In this document: positions 44,482 to 52,847 of the stretch, one piece after another
Layout of the letters: each line of letters starts with the position of its first letter
Numbering within the stretch: position 1 is the stretch's first letter
NCBI RefSeq assembly: GCF_035319885.1
Contig: NZ_CP141285.1
Span: 2,356,001-2,420,000, forward strand
DNA: 64,000 bases
Source: Altererythrobacter sp. H2
GTDB lineage: Bacteria; Pseudomonadota; Alphaproteobacteria; Sphingomonadales; Sphingomonadaceae
Direction: 5' to 3'
Notes under the pieces: model-generated
Seen by the model: only the letters and a program-made list of their open reading frames with translations
The model's database searches: none
What the model was told of the DNA's origin: nothing
Made by a program: the position numbers and the translations under genes

Positions 44482-44514
44482 CACATGGCCGGGGCACAGG
44501 GAGGAGAAACCAGG

Positions 44515-46824
44515 ATGCCTGCCAACACCCGAATTGCGCTTCGCGCGCTCGCCGTTTCAGCCAGCACGCTGGCCATGATTCACACTGCACCGGCTATGGC
44601 CCAGGTTGCAGAAATCGTCGTAACCGCCCAGAAAGTCGAAGAAAATGTTCAGGATGTGCCGATTGCCATCACGGCCGTCACGTCAGAACGACTCGAGCAG
44701 GCCGGCGTCACCAGCCTCGAAAACATCGGTGCTGTCGTCCCCTCGGTGACCTTCCGCAAGGGCACCACCAGCGCCAACAGCGCGATCGTGATGCGCGGCG
44801 TCGGCACGATCACCTTCTCGGTCGCGGCCGAACCCAGTGTGTCCACCGTTGTCGATGGTGTTGTGCTGTCCCGCTCGGGCCAGGCTTTCATGGATCTGGT
44901 CGATGCCGAACGGATCGAAGTCCTGCGCGGGCCGCAGGGCACCCTGTTCGGCAAGAACGCTTCGGCCGGCCTCGTCAACATCGTCTCCAAGGGCGGGACG
45001 GACGAGCTTTCGGGCGAATTGCGGGCTGAGGCATACGAAGGCGACGAATATCGCCTGCGCGCTTCGCTCGCTGGCCCGCTCGGCGACGGCCTCACCGGCC
45101 GCATGACCGGCTTCTACGGCAGCTACGATGGCAACATCACCAACATCAACGGCGGCAGCAACGAGAAGATCAACGGTTACGAGCACTACGGTGTTCGCGG
45201 GATCGTCGATTACTCGAGCGGCAGTGCCGACCTGCGCCTGATCGCCGATTATTTCCGCGCCAACGATGATTGCTGTGCCGATGTGACCGGTGCCAGCCGC
45301 GGCGCGGTGCTTGATGCGGAACTCAACCTGCCCGGCGGCGCAGCGCAGGGTGAAGACCAGCGCTTCGTGAACCACAATCTGGTAACGCAGACCCGCGACC
45401 GGCAGTGGAGCCTGACCGGATCGGGCGACTTCGGCATCGGCGAAAGCCACACGCTGAGCGTGGTTGCCGGATACCGCAACTGGTTCAACGAAGAAGTGCG
45501 CGAAGGCGACTTCCTGCCGCGCGCGCTGGTCGGCACCGCCGAGCTGCACGACGTGGGCGAAGTGCGCACCAAGCAGATCTCGCTTGAGGCCCGCATTGCC
45601 TCGGACCAGGCGCAGCCGTTCTTTTATCAGGTCGGTGCGTTTGCCTGGCAATCGGACAACAGCCAGGTTTTCACCCGCGAGAACATCACCTGTGCCAGCT
45701 CGACCTTGCCGGTCGATCCGCGCACGGGCGGCCGCCCGTGCAATGTGGCCGATACGGTCAACACGATTTTCCCAACGGCCACCTCGTTCAGTGATGTGAC
45801 CTCGAAGAACTTCGCGCTGTTCGGGCAGGCAACTTACCGCTTTACGGAGCAATTCTCGCTCACGGCGGGCCTCCGCTACACGTGGGATGACCTCAGCTAC
45901 ACCCATGTGCGCGCGCCGGGCGTCAACGCCACCAACGGCACCCCGGCAACCGGACCGGGCGTGTCTGGCAACCCTGCCGGCGGCACTGTGGCCAGCGGCG
46001 GAAACGGGACCAACACCTCGTCAGGATCGAGCGACAACGGCAACCTTTCCGGCAAGGCCGTGCTCCAGTTCACGCCGAGTGACGACGTGATGCTCTACGG
46101 CAGCTACACCCGTGGCTACAAGGGCCCGGCCTTCAACGTGTTCTTCAACCACACTGCCCCGGTCAACGCGATCCCGATCGACGAGGAAACGTCCGATGCG
46201 TTCGAAGTCGGCCTCAAGTCCCAGTTCTGGGATCGCAAGGTCCAGCTCAACCTGGCGGCCTTCATGGTTGAATATGACGGCTTCCAGGCAAACAACTTCG
46301 TGCTCCTCAACGGCGCGGTGGTGTCGAACCTGACCAACGCCGGGACCGTCAAGAGCGAAGGCTTCGAGGCAGACCTGATCGTCGCCCCGAGCGAAGGTCT
46401 CTCCTTCCGGGCCAGCGCGGCCTATGCAGATGCGCGGGTCAAGGAATTCAATCCCAACCCCGGCAACAACGCCCCCGACGCGCGCAACGGCACGCAATTG
46501 CCGCTGGCGCCGAAGTTCACTTACACCATCGGGGGTGATTACGAGACCGACCTGGGCGGCTTCAAGGCCTACCTGTCGACCGATTATCGCCACGTCAGCC
46601 GGCAGTTCTCCGACCTCGGCGAGCAGGGCGTCATCGATCCCTATGGCATGTGGAACGCCTCGGTCGGGTTCTCCGATGCAGAAGACATGTACCGCCTGAC
46701 CTTCCACGCCCGCAACATCACCGATGACAGCTACGTGATGCTCAATGTGTCGAACGGCCAGCGCTTGCAGATCCCGCGCGATGCGGACCGCTACTTCGGC
46801 GTCAGCCTGCGTGCGCGGATGTGA
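44515..46824 (+). CDS. TonB-dependent receptor, probable sulfoquinovoside importer
   Basis: A 769-residue outer-membrane receptor. The signal peptide (MPANTRIALRALAVS...APAMA-Q) is followed by the TonB box/plug region EIVVTAQKVEENVQDVPIAITAV, plug motif RIEVLRGPQGTLFGKN (about residue 135), and a 22-strand-type barrel ending in VSLRARM with a terminal aromatic/hydrophobic strand. A GGAGGAG ribosome site precedes the ATG. It is divergent from the sulfoquinovosidase operon with shared regulatory DNA, so its ligand is likely a sulfoquinovose glycoside. A perfect hairpin terminator follows. Confidence 0.88.
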   Translation: MPANTRIALRALAVSASTLAMIHTAPAMAQVAEIVVTAQKVEENVQDVPIAITAVTSERLEQAGVTSLENIGAVVPSVTFRKGTTSANSAIVMRGVGTITFSVAAEPSVSTVVDGVVLSRSGQAFMDLVDAERIEVLRGPQGTLFGKNASAGLVNIVSKGGTDELSGELRAEAYEGDEYRLRASLAGPLGDGLTGRMTGFYGSYDGNITNINGGSNEKINGYEHYGVRGIVDYSSGSADLRLIADYFRANDDCCADVTGASRGAVLDAELNLPGGAAQGEDQRFVNHNLVTQTRDRQWSLTGSGDFGIGESHTLSVVAGYRNWFNEEVREGDFLPRALVGTAELHDVGEVRTKQISLEARIASDQAQPFFYQVGAFAWQSDNSQVFTRENITCASSTLPVDPRTGGRPCNVADTVNTIFPTATSFSDVTSKNFALFGQATYRFTEQFSLTAGLRYTWDDLSYTHVRAPGVNATNGTPATGPGVSGNPAGGTVASGGNGTNTSSGSSDNGNLSGKAVLQFTPSDDVMLYGSYTRGYKGPAFNVFFNHTAPVNAIPIDEETSDAFEVGLKSQFWDRKVQLNLAAFMVEYDGFQANNFVLLNGAVVSNLTNAGTVKSEGFEADLIVAPSEGLSFRASAAYADARVKEFNPNPGNNAPDARNGTQLPLAPKFTYTIGGDYETDLGGFKAYLSTDYRHVSRQFSDLGEQGVIDPYGMWNASVGFSDAEDMYRLTFHARNITDDSYVMLNVSNGQRLQIPRDADRYFGVSLRARM

Positions 46825-46851
46825 TGGCAAGCCAGCCGCAACTCTGATCAA

Positions 46852-46887
46852 GCAAAGGGCCGCCGGAGCAATCCGGCGGCCCTTTGC
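46852..46887 (+). terminator. Strong hairpin terminator after the TonB receptor gene
   Basis: A perfect 16-bp stem (GCAAAGGGCCGCCGGA and its complement) with a GCAA tetraloop, 27 bp after the receptor stop and 36 bp before the MFS start. The arm ends CCCTTTGC and T-runs are short. It probably reduces rather than fully stops readthrough into the MFS gene. Confidence 0.75.
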
Positions 46888-46923
46888 TTGCCCCCTTCCG
46901 CCGCCCCCCGCTAGGAGCAGGCC

Positions 46924-48189
46924 ATGGCATCCCCTACCCCGCACATTTCCACCCGCCTGCGCTGGTCGCTGTTCACGGTCCTGTGCATCGCGGGCGTGTT
47001 CAACGCCATGGACCGGCCGATCATCGCGATCCTCAAGCCGGACATGATGGCCGATTTCGGCTGGACCGACAGCGACTTCGGCGATCTCGCCGCCGTCACC
47101 CAGTTTTCCGCCGCCTTCGCTTTCCTGGCCACCGGCTGGCTGGTTGACCGGCTGGGCGTCCACCGCTCGATGCAATTGGGCGCCACGGCATGGAGCTTTG
47201 CCGCCATGGCCCACGGCTGGGCGATGACCACCTGGCAGGTGGTTGCCGCGCGGGTCGGCCTGGGGGTGACCGAAGCGGTCCAGACCCCGCTCACCATCAA
47301 GACCGTGGCCACCCTGTTCGAACCCGACCGGCGCTCGCTTGCCTTCGGTTTTGCGACCTTGCTGGCCGGGGCTGGCACCATTGCCATGCCATTCCTCATT
47401 CCTGCGCTGGCGCTGGCGTTTGGCTGGCGCGGGGCACTGGTCGTGGGCGGGATCGGCGGGCTGGTCTCGCTGGCTGCATGGATGTGGCTGGCGCGCGGGC
47501 TGGCGCAGCTGCGCCAGTCAAACCTGCCGATGGACGGGGCGGAAGCCGAAGAAGACCGCTCGACTTACGGGCCGATCCTCACGAACCGCCGGACCTGGGC
47601 CATCGTCGGTGCCAAGGCCCTGTCGGACATGACCTGGTGGTTCATGAATTTCTGGCTGGCGGATTACTACCGCAAGGAATTCGGCCTCACGACGCTGGAG
47701 CTGGCCGTGCCACTGGCCATCGCCTTTGCCGGGTCCGGCCTTGGCGCATTCCTGGCCGGCTGGGCATCGACCCGCCTGCTGGAGAGCGGCTGGTCCGTCA
47801 ACCGCGTCCGCAAGACGGTGATGCTCATTTCGGCGCTTGTTGTCGCGCCGCTGCCGCTGGTGCTGGAGCTCGATTCCTTCTGGCCGGTGGCGGTGATGAT
47901 GGGGGTCGTCATGGCCGGGCATCAGGGCTTCTCGCTGTCGATCTTCTCGACCATCACCGATGTCGTTCCCAACGCCAAAGTCGGGCGGGTGACGGCCTTC
48001 GGGGCCTTCATGGGCAACATGGGCGGGGTTGCGATCAGCCTGATTGCCGGCCGCGTGCTCGATGCAGGCCTGGGGTTCGTCCCGCTGTTCCTGTTCGCAG
48101 CGTCATCCTATCTGCTGGCCCTGGCCTGGTTCCAGTGGTTGCTGCCTGTCATCCGCCGTGACGAAGGGGCGTTGGTTTCGGTCGACTGA
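46924..48189 (+). CDS. MFS transporter, probable sulfoquinovose/sulfoquinovosyl glycerol permease
   Basis: A 421-residue major facilitator with about 12 hydrophobic helices. N-terminal FNAMDRPIIAILKPDMM and loop motif ATGWLVDRLGVHRSMQLG (MFS signature A-like) are visible, as are the long central loop near residue 200 and FWLADYYRKEFGLT near 250. The layout resembles the anion:cation symporter group (hexuronate-type). Position directly after the TonB receptor suggests it carries the same substrate across the inner membrane. An efflux role cannot be excluded. Confidence 0.82.
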   Translation: MASPTPHISTRLRWSLFTVLCIAGVFNAMDRPIIAILKPDMMADFGWTDSDFGDLAAVTQFSAAFAFLATGWLVDRLGVHRSMQLGATAWSFAAMAHGWAMTTWQVVAARVGLGVTEAVQTPLTIKTVATLFEPDRRSLAFGFATLLAGAGTIAMPFLIPALALAFGWRGALVVGGIGGLVSLAAWMWLARGLAQLRQSNLPMDGAEAEEDRSTYGPILTNRRTWAIVGAKALSDMTWWFMNFWLADYYRKEFGLTTLELAVPLAIAFAGSGLGAFLAGWASTRLLESGWSVNRVRKTVMLISALVVAPLPLVLELDSFWPVAVMMGVVMAGHQGFSLSIFSTITDVVPNAKVGRVTAFGAFMGNMGGVAISLIAGRVLDAGLGFVPLFLFAASSYLLALAWFQWLLPVIRRDEGALVSVD

Positions 48190-48253
48190 CAGGCATGGCC
48201 GCAGCGCGCTGCTGATTCCGAGGTGGCGAGTGGCGAACAGGGCATTTCGGGCC

Positions 48254-48263
48254 TATGGCCATA
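48254..48263 (+). promoter_or_regulatory. Palindrome upstream of the YeiH operon
   Basis: TATGGCCATA, a perfect 10-bp palindrome centred on GGCC, followed closely by GCATGGCCGGGC. The GGCC core recalls the 44409/44471 elements. It lies 90 bp upstream of the exporter start and may mark co-regulation. This is a weak call. The rest of the 164-bp gap shows no other signal. Confidence 0.3.
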
Positions 48264-48353
48264 TTGCATGGCCGGGCAGAGCCGGTTAGGGCTATGACAC
48301 CGTAGGACATAGAAGGTGGGAACGGTTTTGGCAGAACACCTGGCGACGGATTG

Positions 48354-49436
48354 ATGAAAGCGGACCGCGGCCCCGATTATGACGCTTACGCCGGCGATCT
48401 GTTCGGCGAGATCATGCTCGCCGATGCGCCGGCGCCTGCCGCGCGGCGCCCGCTGGCCCGCTTCGTGCCCGGATTTGCCATCTGCGCCATCGCCGGCGCA
48501 GCGGCCGCCTGGTTCAGCGATCAGTACGGGGTGCCGATAATCCTCGCGGGCCTGCTGCTCGGCCTCGCGCTCAACTTTGTGGCCGGTGACAGCCGGACCC
48601 ACGAAGGGCTCGATTTCGCGTCCCGCCACGGCCTGCGGATCGGGATTGTCCTGCTGGGATTCCAGGTCACCGTAATGCAGATCGGCGCGATGGGCGTGGT
48701 GCCCTTTGCCGGGCTGGCGCTGGTCATGTTCGCCGCTGTGGTCGCCGCCATGCTGGCAGCGCGGGTCACCGCGCAGGGCCCCTCCGTCGGGCTGCTGGCG
48801 GGCGGTTCAACCGCGATCTGCGGGGCCTCGGCAGCGCTGGCGCTTTACGGCGTGATCGGCCGCCAGCGGGTGGATCAGGCGCAGTTCACCCTGACCCTGG
48901 TCATCCTGGCCGCGGCGAGCGCGATCGCACTTATCACCTACCCGGCACTTGCTGCCTTGCTGGACCTCAATGAAGCGCAAGCCGGTTTCCTCGTCGGGGC
49001 CTCGATCCACGATGTCGCGCAGGCAATCGGCGCAGGCTTCGCCATTTCCGATCCTGCCGGGGCGCAGGCGACCGTGGTCAAGCTGACCCGCGTCGCCCTG
49101 CTCGCCCCGCTGGTGGCGCTGGCTGCGCTGTCCATCGGCAGGCTGCACCCGGTTTCCGCCCCCACCGGGACCGCCCGGGTGCCACTGCTGCCGGGGTTCA
49201 TCCTTGCCTTTCTCGCGCTGGTCGGGGTCAATTCGCTGTTCGCCATGCCGCCAGAGGTGGCCGAGGGCGCGCTGGTCGCTTCCAAGGCGCTGCTCCTGCT
49301 CGCCGTCACCGCCACCGCCATCCGGACGCGGACCGACCTGTTGCTCGAGCTCGGGTGGCGCTCGGTCATGCCGGTGCTGGCGGCCACTGTGGCCTCGCTG
49401 GTGGTGGCGCTCGCTTTCGCCAAGTGGGTGATCTGA
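48354..49436 (+). CDS. YeiH-family putative sulfate/sulfite exporter (PSE, UPF0324)
   Basis: A 360-residue membrane protein of the YeiH/PF03601 family with about ten helices. Typical boxes: GLLLGLALNFVAGD, HGLRIGIVLLGFQV, GGSTAICGASAALAL (about residue 150) and VGASIHDVAQAIGAG (about residue 215). Members near sulfonate-degradation genes are thought to export sulfite or sulfate. Here it would remove sulfite released by the monooxygenase. Its stop overlaps the glpD start (TGATG). An ATG at 48354 is preferred over the TTG three bases before it. Confidence 0.8.
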   Translation: MKADRGPDYDAYAGDLFGEIMLADAPAPAARRPLARFVPGFAICAIAGAAAAWFSDQYGVPIILAGLLLGLALNFVAGDSRTHEGLDFASRHGLRIGIVLLGFQVTVMQIGAMGVVPFAGLALVMFAAVVAAMLAARVTAQGPSVGLLAGGSTAICGASAALALYGVIGRQRVDQAQFTLTLVILAAASAIALITYPALAALLDLNEAQAGFLVGASIHDVAQAIGAGFAISDPAGAQATVVKLTRVALLAPLVALAALSIGRLHPVSAPTGTARVPLLPGFILAFLALVGVNSLFAMPPEVAEGALVASKALLLLAVTATAIRTRTDLLLELGWRSVMPVLAATVASLVVALAFAKWVI

Positions 49437-50923
49437 TGGACAAGCTCTACGATCTGGCCGTGATCGGCGGCGGAGTGAACGGCGCCGGCATCGCCCGCGA
49501 TGCTGCCGGACGCGGGGCCAGCGTGCTTCTGCTCGAACGCGGCGACCTTGCGACCGGTACCTCGTCCAATTCGACCAAGCTGATCCACGGCGGCCTGCGC
49601 TACCTCGAGCATTACGAATTCGCCCTGGTGCGCGAGTCTCTCAGCGAGCGCGAAGTGCTGTGGGGCATCGCGCCGCACATCGTCTGGCCGATGCGCTTCG
49701 TCCTCCCCCACCGCCCCGGCCTGCGCCCGCGCTGGCTGCTGCGGCTGGGCCTGTGGCTCTACGACCATATCGGCGGGCGCAAGGAGCTTCCGTCGGCGCA
49801 ATCGGTCGCCCTCGCCCGGCATCCCGCCGGTGCGGTGCTCAAGCCCGAATATGCCCACGGTTTTCTCTATTCCGATTGCTGGGTTGACGATGCCCGGCTG
49901 GTCATCCTCAACGCCCGCGATGCCGCTGACCGGGGCGCAGATATCCGCACCCGCTGCGAAGTCAGCGCGCTGGAACGGCAGGGCGATTGCTGGCAGATCA
50001 CCGCCGGGGGGCAACAGTTCCGCGCCAGCTGTGTCGTCAACGCCGCTGGCCCGCGCGTGCTCGACCTGCTGGGCCGCGCAGGCGAGCCGAGCAGCCAGCG
50101 GATGCGGCTGGTACGCGGCTCGCACATCGTGGTGCGCAAGCTGTTCGACCACCCGTTCGCCTATTTCTTCCAGCTGCCCGACGGGCGGATCTTCTTTGCC
50201 ATCCCCTACGAGCAGGACTTCACCCTGATCGGGACGACCGACGTCGACCATGATGCCGATCTTGACAGCGTGCAGGCCAGCGCGGAGGAAATCGCCTATC
50301 TCTGCGCCGGGGCGAGCGAATACTTCCGCACTGCCGTAACCCCGGCGGACGTGGTGTGGACCTATTCCGGCGTGCGCCCGCTGATTGACGATGGCTCGGG
50401 CAAGCCGGAAGCGGCAACGCGCGGCTACCGGTTCGAGCTGGATGGCGAACCGGGCGAGGCCCCGCTGCTGTCGGTGTTCGGCGGCAAGATCACCACCTAC
50501 CGCCACCTCGCCACTGAAGCGGTTGATCGGCTGGCACCGCTGTGTCCGGTTTTCGATGGCCCGGAGTGGACCCATGCTGCCCCCCTCCCCGGCGGCGACT
50601 TCGGCCTGCACGAAGCGGACGACCTGGCACGAGAGCTCGCTGCGCACTATCCCTTCCTCGACCACGCTCAGGCACAGCGCCTGATCCGGCTCTATGGCAC
50701 CCGCGCCCGCAACATTCTCGGCCAGGCGACCAGCCCGGCCGGCCTTGGCGAGCAGTTTGGCCACGGGCTGACCGCCGCCGAGGTCGATTATCTGGTCGCG
50801 CAGGAATGGGCGCGGACGGCGGAAGACATTCTGTGGCGCCGGACCAAGCTGGGCCTTCATTTCACCGCAGGCGAAACCGCGCGCCTTGAACAGTACCTCA
50901 TTGAAAGGACAGCACTGGCATGA
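49436..50923 (+). CDS. glpD: Glycerol-3-phosphate dehydrogenase (aerobic, FAD)
   Basis: Oxidises sn-glycerol-3-phosphate to dihydroxyacetone phosphate at the inner membrane. The 495-residue flavoprotein has the FAD motif VIGGGVNGAGIARDAAGRG (about residues 8-26), the GlpD box NSTKLIHGGLRYLE, VRGSHIVV, IGTTDVDHD and GGKITTYRHLA. Coupled by TGATG to the exporter and by ATGA to the FMN reductase. In this cluster it could use the glycerol freed from sulfoquinovosyl glycerol. No glpK, glpF or glpR is nearby, so it may instead be the genome's general GlpD. Confidence 0.92.
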   Translation: MDKLYDLAVIGGGVNGAGIARDAAGRGASVLLLERGDLATGTSSNSTKLIHGGLRYLEHYEFALVRESLSEREVLWGIAPHIVWPMRFVLPHRPGLRPRWLLRLGLWLYDHIGGRKELPSAQSVALARHPAGAVLKPEYAHGFLYSDCWVDDARLVILNARDAADRGADIRTRCEVSALERQGDCWQITAGGQQFRASCVVNAAGPRVLDLLGRAGEPSSQRMRLVRGSHIVVRKLFDHPFAYFFQLPDGRIFFAIPYEQDFTLIGTTDVDHDADLDSVQASAEEIAYLCAGASEYFRTAVTPADVVWTYSGVRPLIDDGSGKPEAATRGYRFELDGEPGEAPLLSVFGGKITTYRHLATEAVDRLAPLCPVFDGPEWTHAAPLPGGDFGLHEADDLARELAAHYPFLDHAQAQRLIRLYGTRARNILGQATSPAGLGEQFGHGLTAAEVDYLVAQEWARTAEDILWRRTKLGLHFTAGETARLEQYLIERTALA

Positions 50924-51492
50924 CCCGCATCGTGGCCCTCGGCGGCACGGTCAATCCCGGCAGCTCGACCGAGCAGGCCTTGCGCCTCGCCGCTTCCATT
51001 GCGGGCGAGGAGGGGGCGCAAGTGCAGGTGTTCGGGGGGGAATACCTGACCTCCCTGCCCCACTATCTGGGGCCGACGCACAATGCCACGTGGGGCGCCG
51101 AAATGGTCGAGGCCGTGCGCCAGGCAGACGGGCTTCTGATTGCTGCGCCCGGCTATCACGGCACGATTTCCGGCGTGGTCAAGAACGCGCTCGACTATCT
51201 CGAAGACCTTGCCCGGGACGAGCGCCCCTATCTCGATGGCCGCGCGGTCGGCCTGATTGCCACTGCGTTCGGCGACCAGGCATCGATGAGCACCCTGCTG
51301 ACCATGCGCGCCATCACCCATGCCCTGCGCGGCTGGCCCACGCCGATGGGGGCGACCATCCGCACCTATCGCGGGCTGTTCTCACCCGATGGCGAATGCC
51401 TTGACGAGCGGGCGCGCGGCCAACTCGAACTGGTGGGCAAGCAGGTCGTGCTTGGCGCCCGCAGCTTCGCTGCCGGGAGGGCGCTGGCGTGA
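50920..51492 (+). CDS. NADPH-dependent FMN reductase (SsuE-like)
   Basis: A 190-residue flavodoxin-fold FMN reductase. The N-terminal phosphate loop region ALGGTVNPGSSTEQALRLA (about residues 6-24), LIAAPGYHGTISGVVKNALDYLE (about 73-95) and GLIATAFGD fit the NADPH_FMN_red family. SsuD-type monooxygenases need such a partner for FMNH2. The known Smo pathway uses a flavin-reductase-domain protein (SmoA), which is not visible here, so this gene is the best candidate for the missing reductase. It overlaps glpD (ATGA) and the next gene (GTGA). Confidence 0.8.
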   Translation: MTRIVALGGTVNPGSSTEQALRLAASIAGEEGAQVQVFGGEYLTSLPHYLGPTHNATWGAEMVEAVRQADGLLIAAPGYHGTISGVVKNALDYLEDLARDERPYLDGRAVGLIATAFGDQASMSTLLTMRAITHALRGWPTPMGATIRTYRGLFSPDGECLDERARGQLELVGKQVVLGARSFAAGRALA

Positions 51493-52106
51493 CCACGCAA
51501 GCAGACTTCGACCGGGCGCTGGCGGATGTGGCAGCCGGGCGGATCGTGGTGCTGAGCGGCGACAGGCTGCGTGGCGGGGACGTCGATCTCATGATTGCTG
51601 CCCGCCATGCCGACGCCGCTGCCATCAACTTCATGGCCACCCATGGCCGGGGCCTGATCTGCCTGACGGTGACCCCGGATCACGCAATCAGGCTGGGCCT
51701 CAGCCTGGTGAACGCGGGCACCGAGCGCCAGACGGGCCGCCCCTTTGCCCGCTCGATTGAAGCGAAGACCGGTGTCTCCACCGGCATATCCGCGGCTGAC
51801 CGCGCCCGCACCGTGCAAGTCGCCATCGACGCAGCGGCCACTGCCGACGACATTGTGTCGCCCGGGCACGTGTTCCCGCTGATCGCCCAGTCAGGCGGCG
51901 TGCGTGCGCGCCAGTCAGCGGTGGAGGCGTCGATTGACCTGTGCCGGATGGCCGGTGCGGGGGAAGCGGCCGTAATCTGCTCGATCCTGCGGGACGACGG
52001 CGAAATGGCGCGGATCGACGACCTGGCCGACCTGATTGCGGAACACAGCCTTGCGGTCGCCGACATTACCGCCCTTATGGCGCGGCTGGAGGGAGCGCCG
52101 GGCTAG
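51489..52106 (+). CDS. RibB-like protein (3,4-dihydroxy-2-butanone-4-phosphate synthase fold), altered metal site
   Basis: A 205-residue DHBP-synthase-family protein starting at GTG 51489. Family boxes are clear: FMATHGRGLICLTV, TGVSTGISAADRARTV, DIVSPGHVFPL, GGVRARQSAVEASIDL and AVICSILRDDGEMARI. However, the metal-binding RENEGD segment of RibB reads R-G-G-D-V-D-L, so the two catalytic Glu are replaced by Gly and Asp. It may be inactive as RibB or catalyse another step. It ends the exporter-glpD-reductase operon; its stop overlaps the Anbu stop. Confidence 0.8.
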   Translation: MTTQADFDRALADVAAGRIVVLSGDRLRGGDVDLMIAARHADAAAINFMATHGRGLICLTVTPDHAIRLGLSLVNAGTERQTGRPFARSIEAKTGVSTGISAADRARTVQVAIDAAATADDIVSPGHVFPLIAQSGGVRARQSAVEASIDLCRMAGAGEAAVICSILRDDGEMARIDDLADLIAEHSLAVADITALMARLEGAPG

Positions 52107-52846
52107 CTGTCTTCCAGCGTGTACTCCGGCAGCGAGTTGAAGGCGTGCTGAAGCGCCCTGCCCCAGCCGGTCGAAATCGCCTGGTAATAGGGATCGTCGT
52201 GCGTAATCCGCCGCTCGTGCGTGGCGACGAATTCGTCCTTGCCGATCACCAGCAGGTCCAGCGGCAGCCCGACTGACAGGTTCGCCTTGAGGGTGGAGTC
52301 GAACGAGACGAACAGCAGCTTGATCGCTTCCTCAAAACTCATGGAACGGTCATAGCCGCGCAGGATGATCGGGCGGCCATACTTGGTTTCGCCGATCTGG
52401 AAGAACGGCGTATCCAGACTGGCTTCGATGAAATTGCCTTCCGGGTAGATCAGGAACAGGCGCGGCTCCATGCCGGCGATCTGCCCCGCCACGATCATCG
52501 AAGCGGTGAAGCGCCCTTCGCCTTCCTGCCCGTTGGCGGTTTGCTGGCCGAGCACGGTTTCCCGCAGCAAGCGCCCGATGTCGGTCGCCACCTGGAACAT
52601 GGTCGATGACTTCAGGACCGAGTTCTGCCGCTGGTCCGGCGTCTTGGTGCGCTCTTCCAGCTGGCTGACCACGGCCTGGGTGGTGGCGAGGTTTCCGGCC
52701 GTCATCACGGCGATGATCCGCTCGCCCGGCACTTCCCAGCGGAACATCTTGCGGAACACCGAGATATTGTCGACGCCGGAATTGGTCCGCGTGTCGCTCA
52801 TAAGCACAAGCCCGCGATCGAGCATCATGCCGACACAATAGGTCAT
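52103..52846 (-). CDS. Anbu: ancestral proteasome beta-subunit-like peptidase
   Basis: A 247-residue proteasome-fold (Ntn hydrolase-like) protein of the Anbu/HslV-related family. It starts MTYCVGMMLDRGLVLMSDTRTNSG, with the N-terminal Thr expected to be exposed after Met removal, then DNISVFRKMFRW, GNLATTQAVVSQL, RFTASMIVAGQI and GETKYGRPIILRGYD. Anbu is known to occur with the three genes upstream of it here. Its peptidase activity and role remain uncertain. It ends convergently with the RibB-like gene, the two stop codons overlapping at CTAG. Confidence 0.9.
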   Translation of the reverse strand: MTYCVGMMLDRGLVLMSDTRTNSGVDNISVFRKMFRWEVPGERIIAVMTAGNLATTQAVVSQLEERTKTPDQRQNSVLKSSTMFQVATDIGRLLRETVLGQQTANGQEGEGRFTASMIVAGQIAGMEPRLFLIYPEGNFIEASLDTPFFQIGETKYGRPIILRGYDRSMSFEEAIKLLFVSFDSTLKANLSVGLPLDLLVIGKDEFVATHERRITHDDPYYQAISTGWGRALQHAFNSLPEYTLEDS

Positions 52847-52847
52847 T

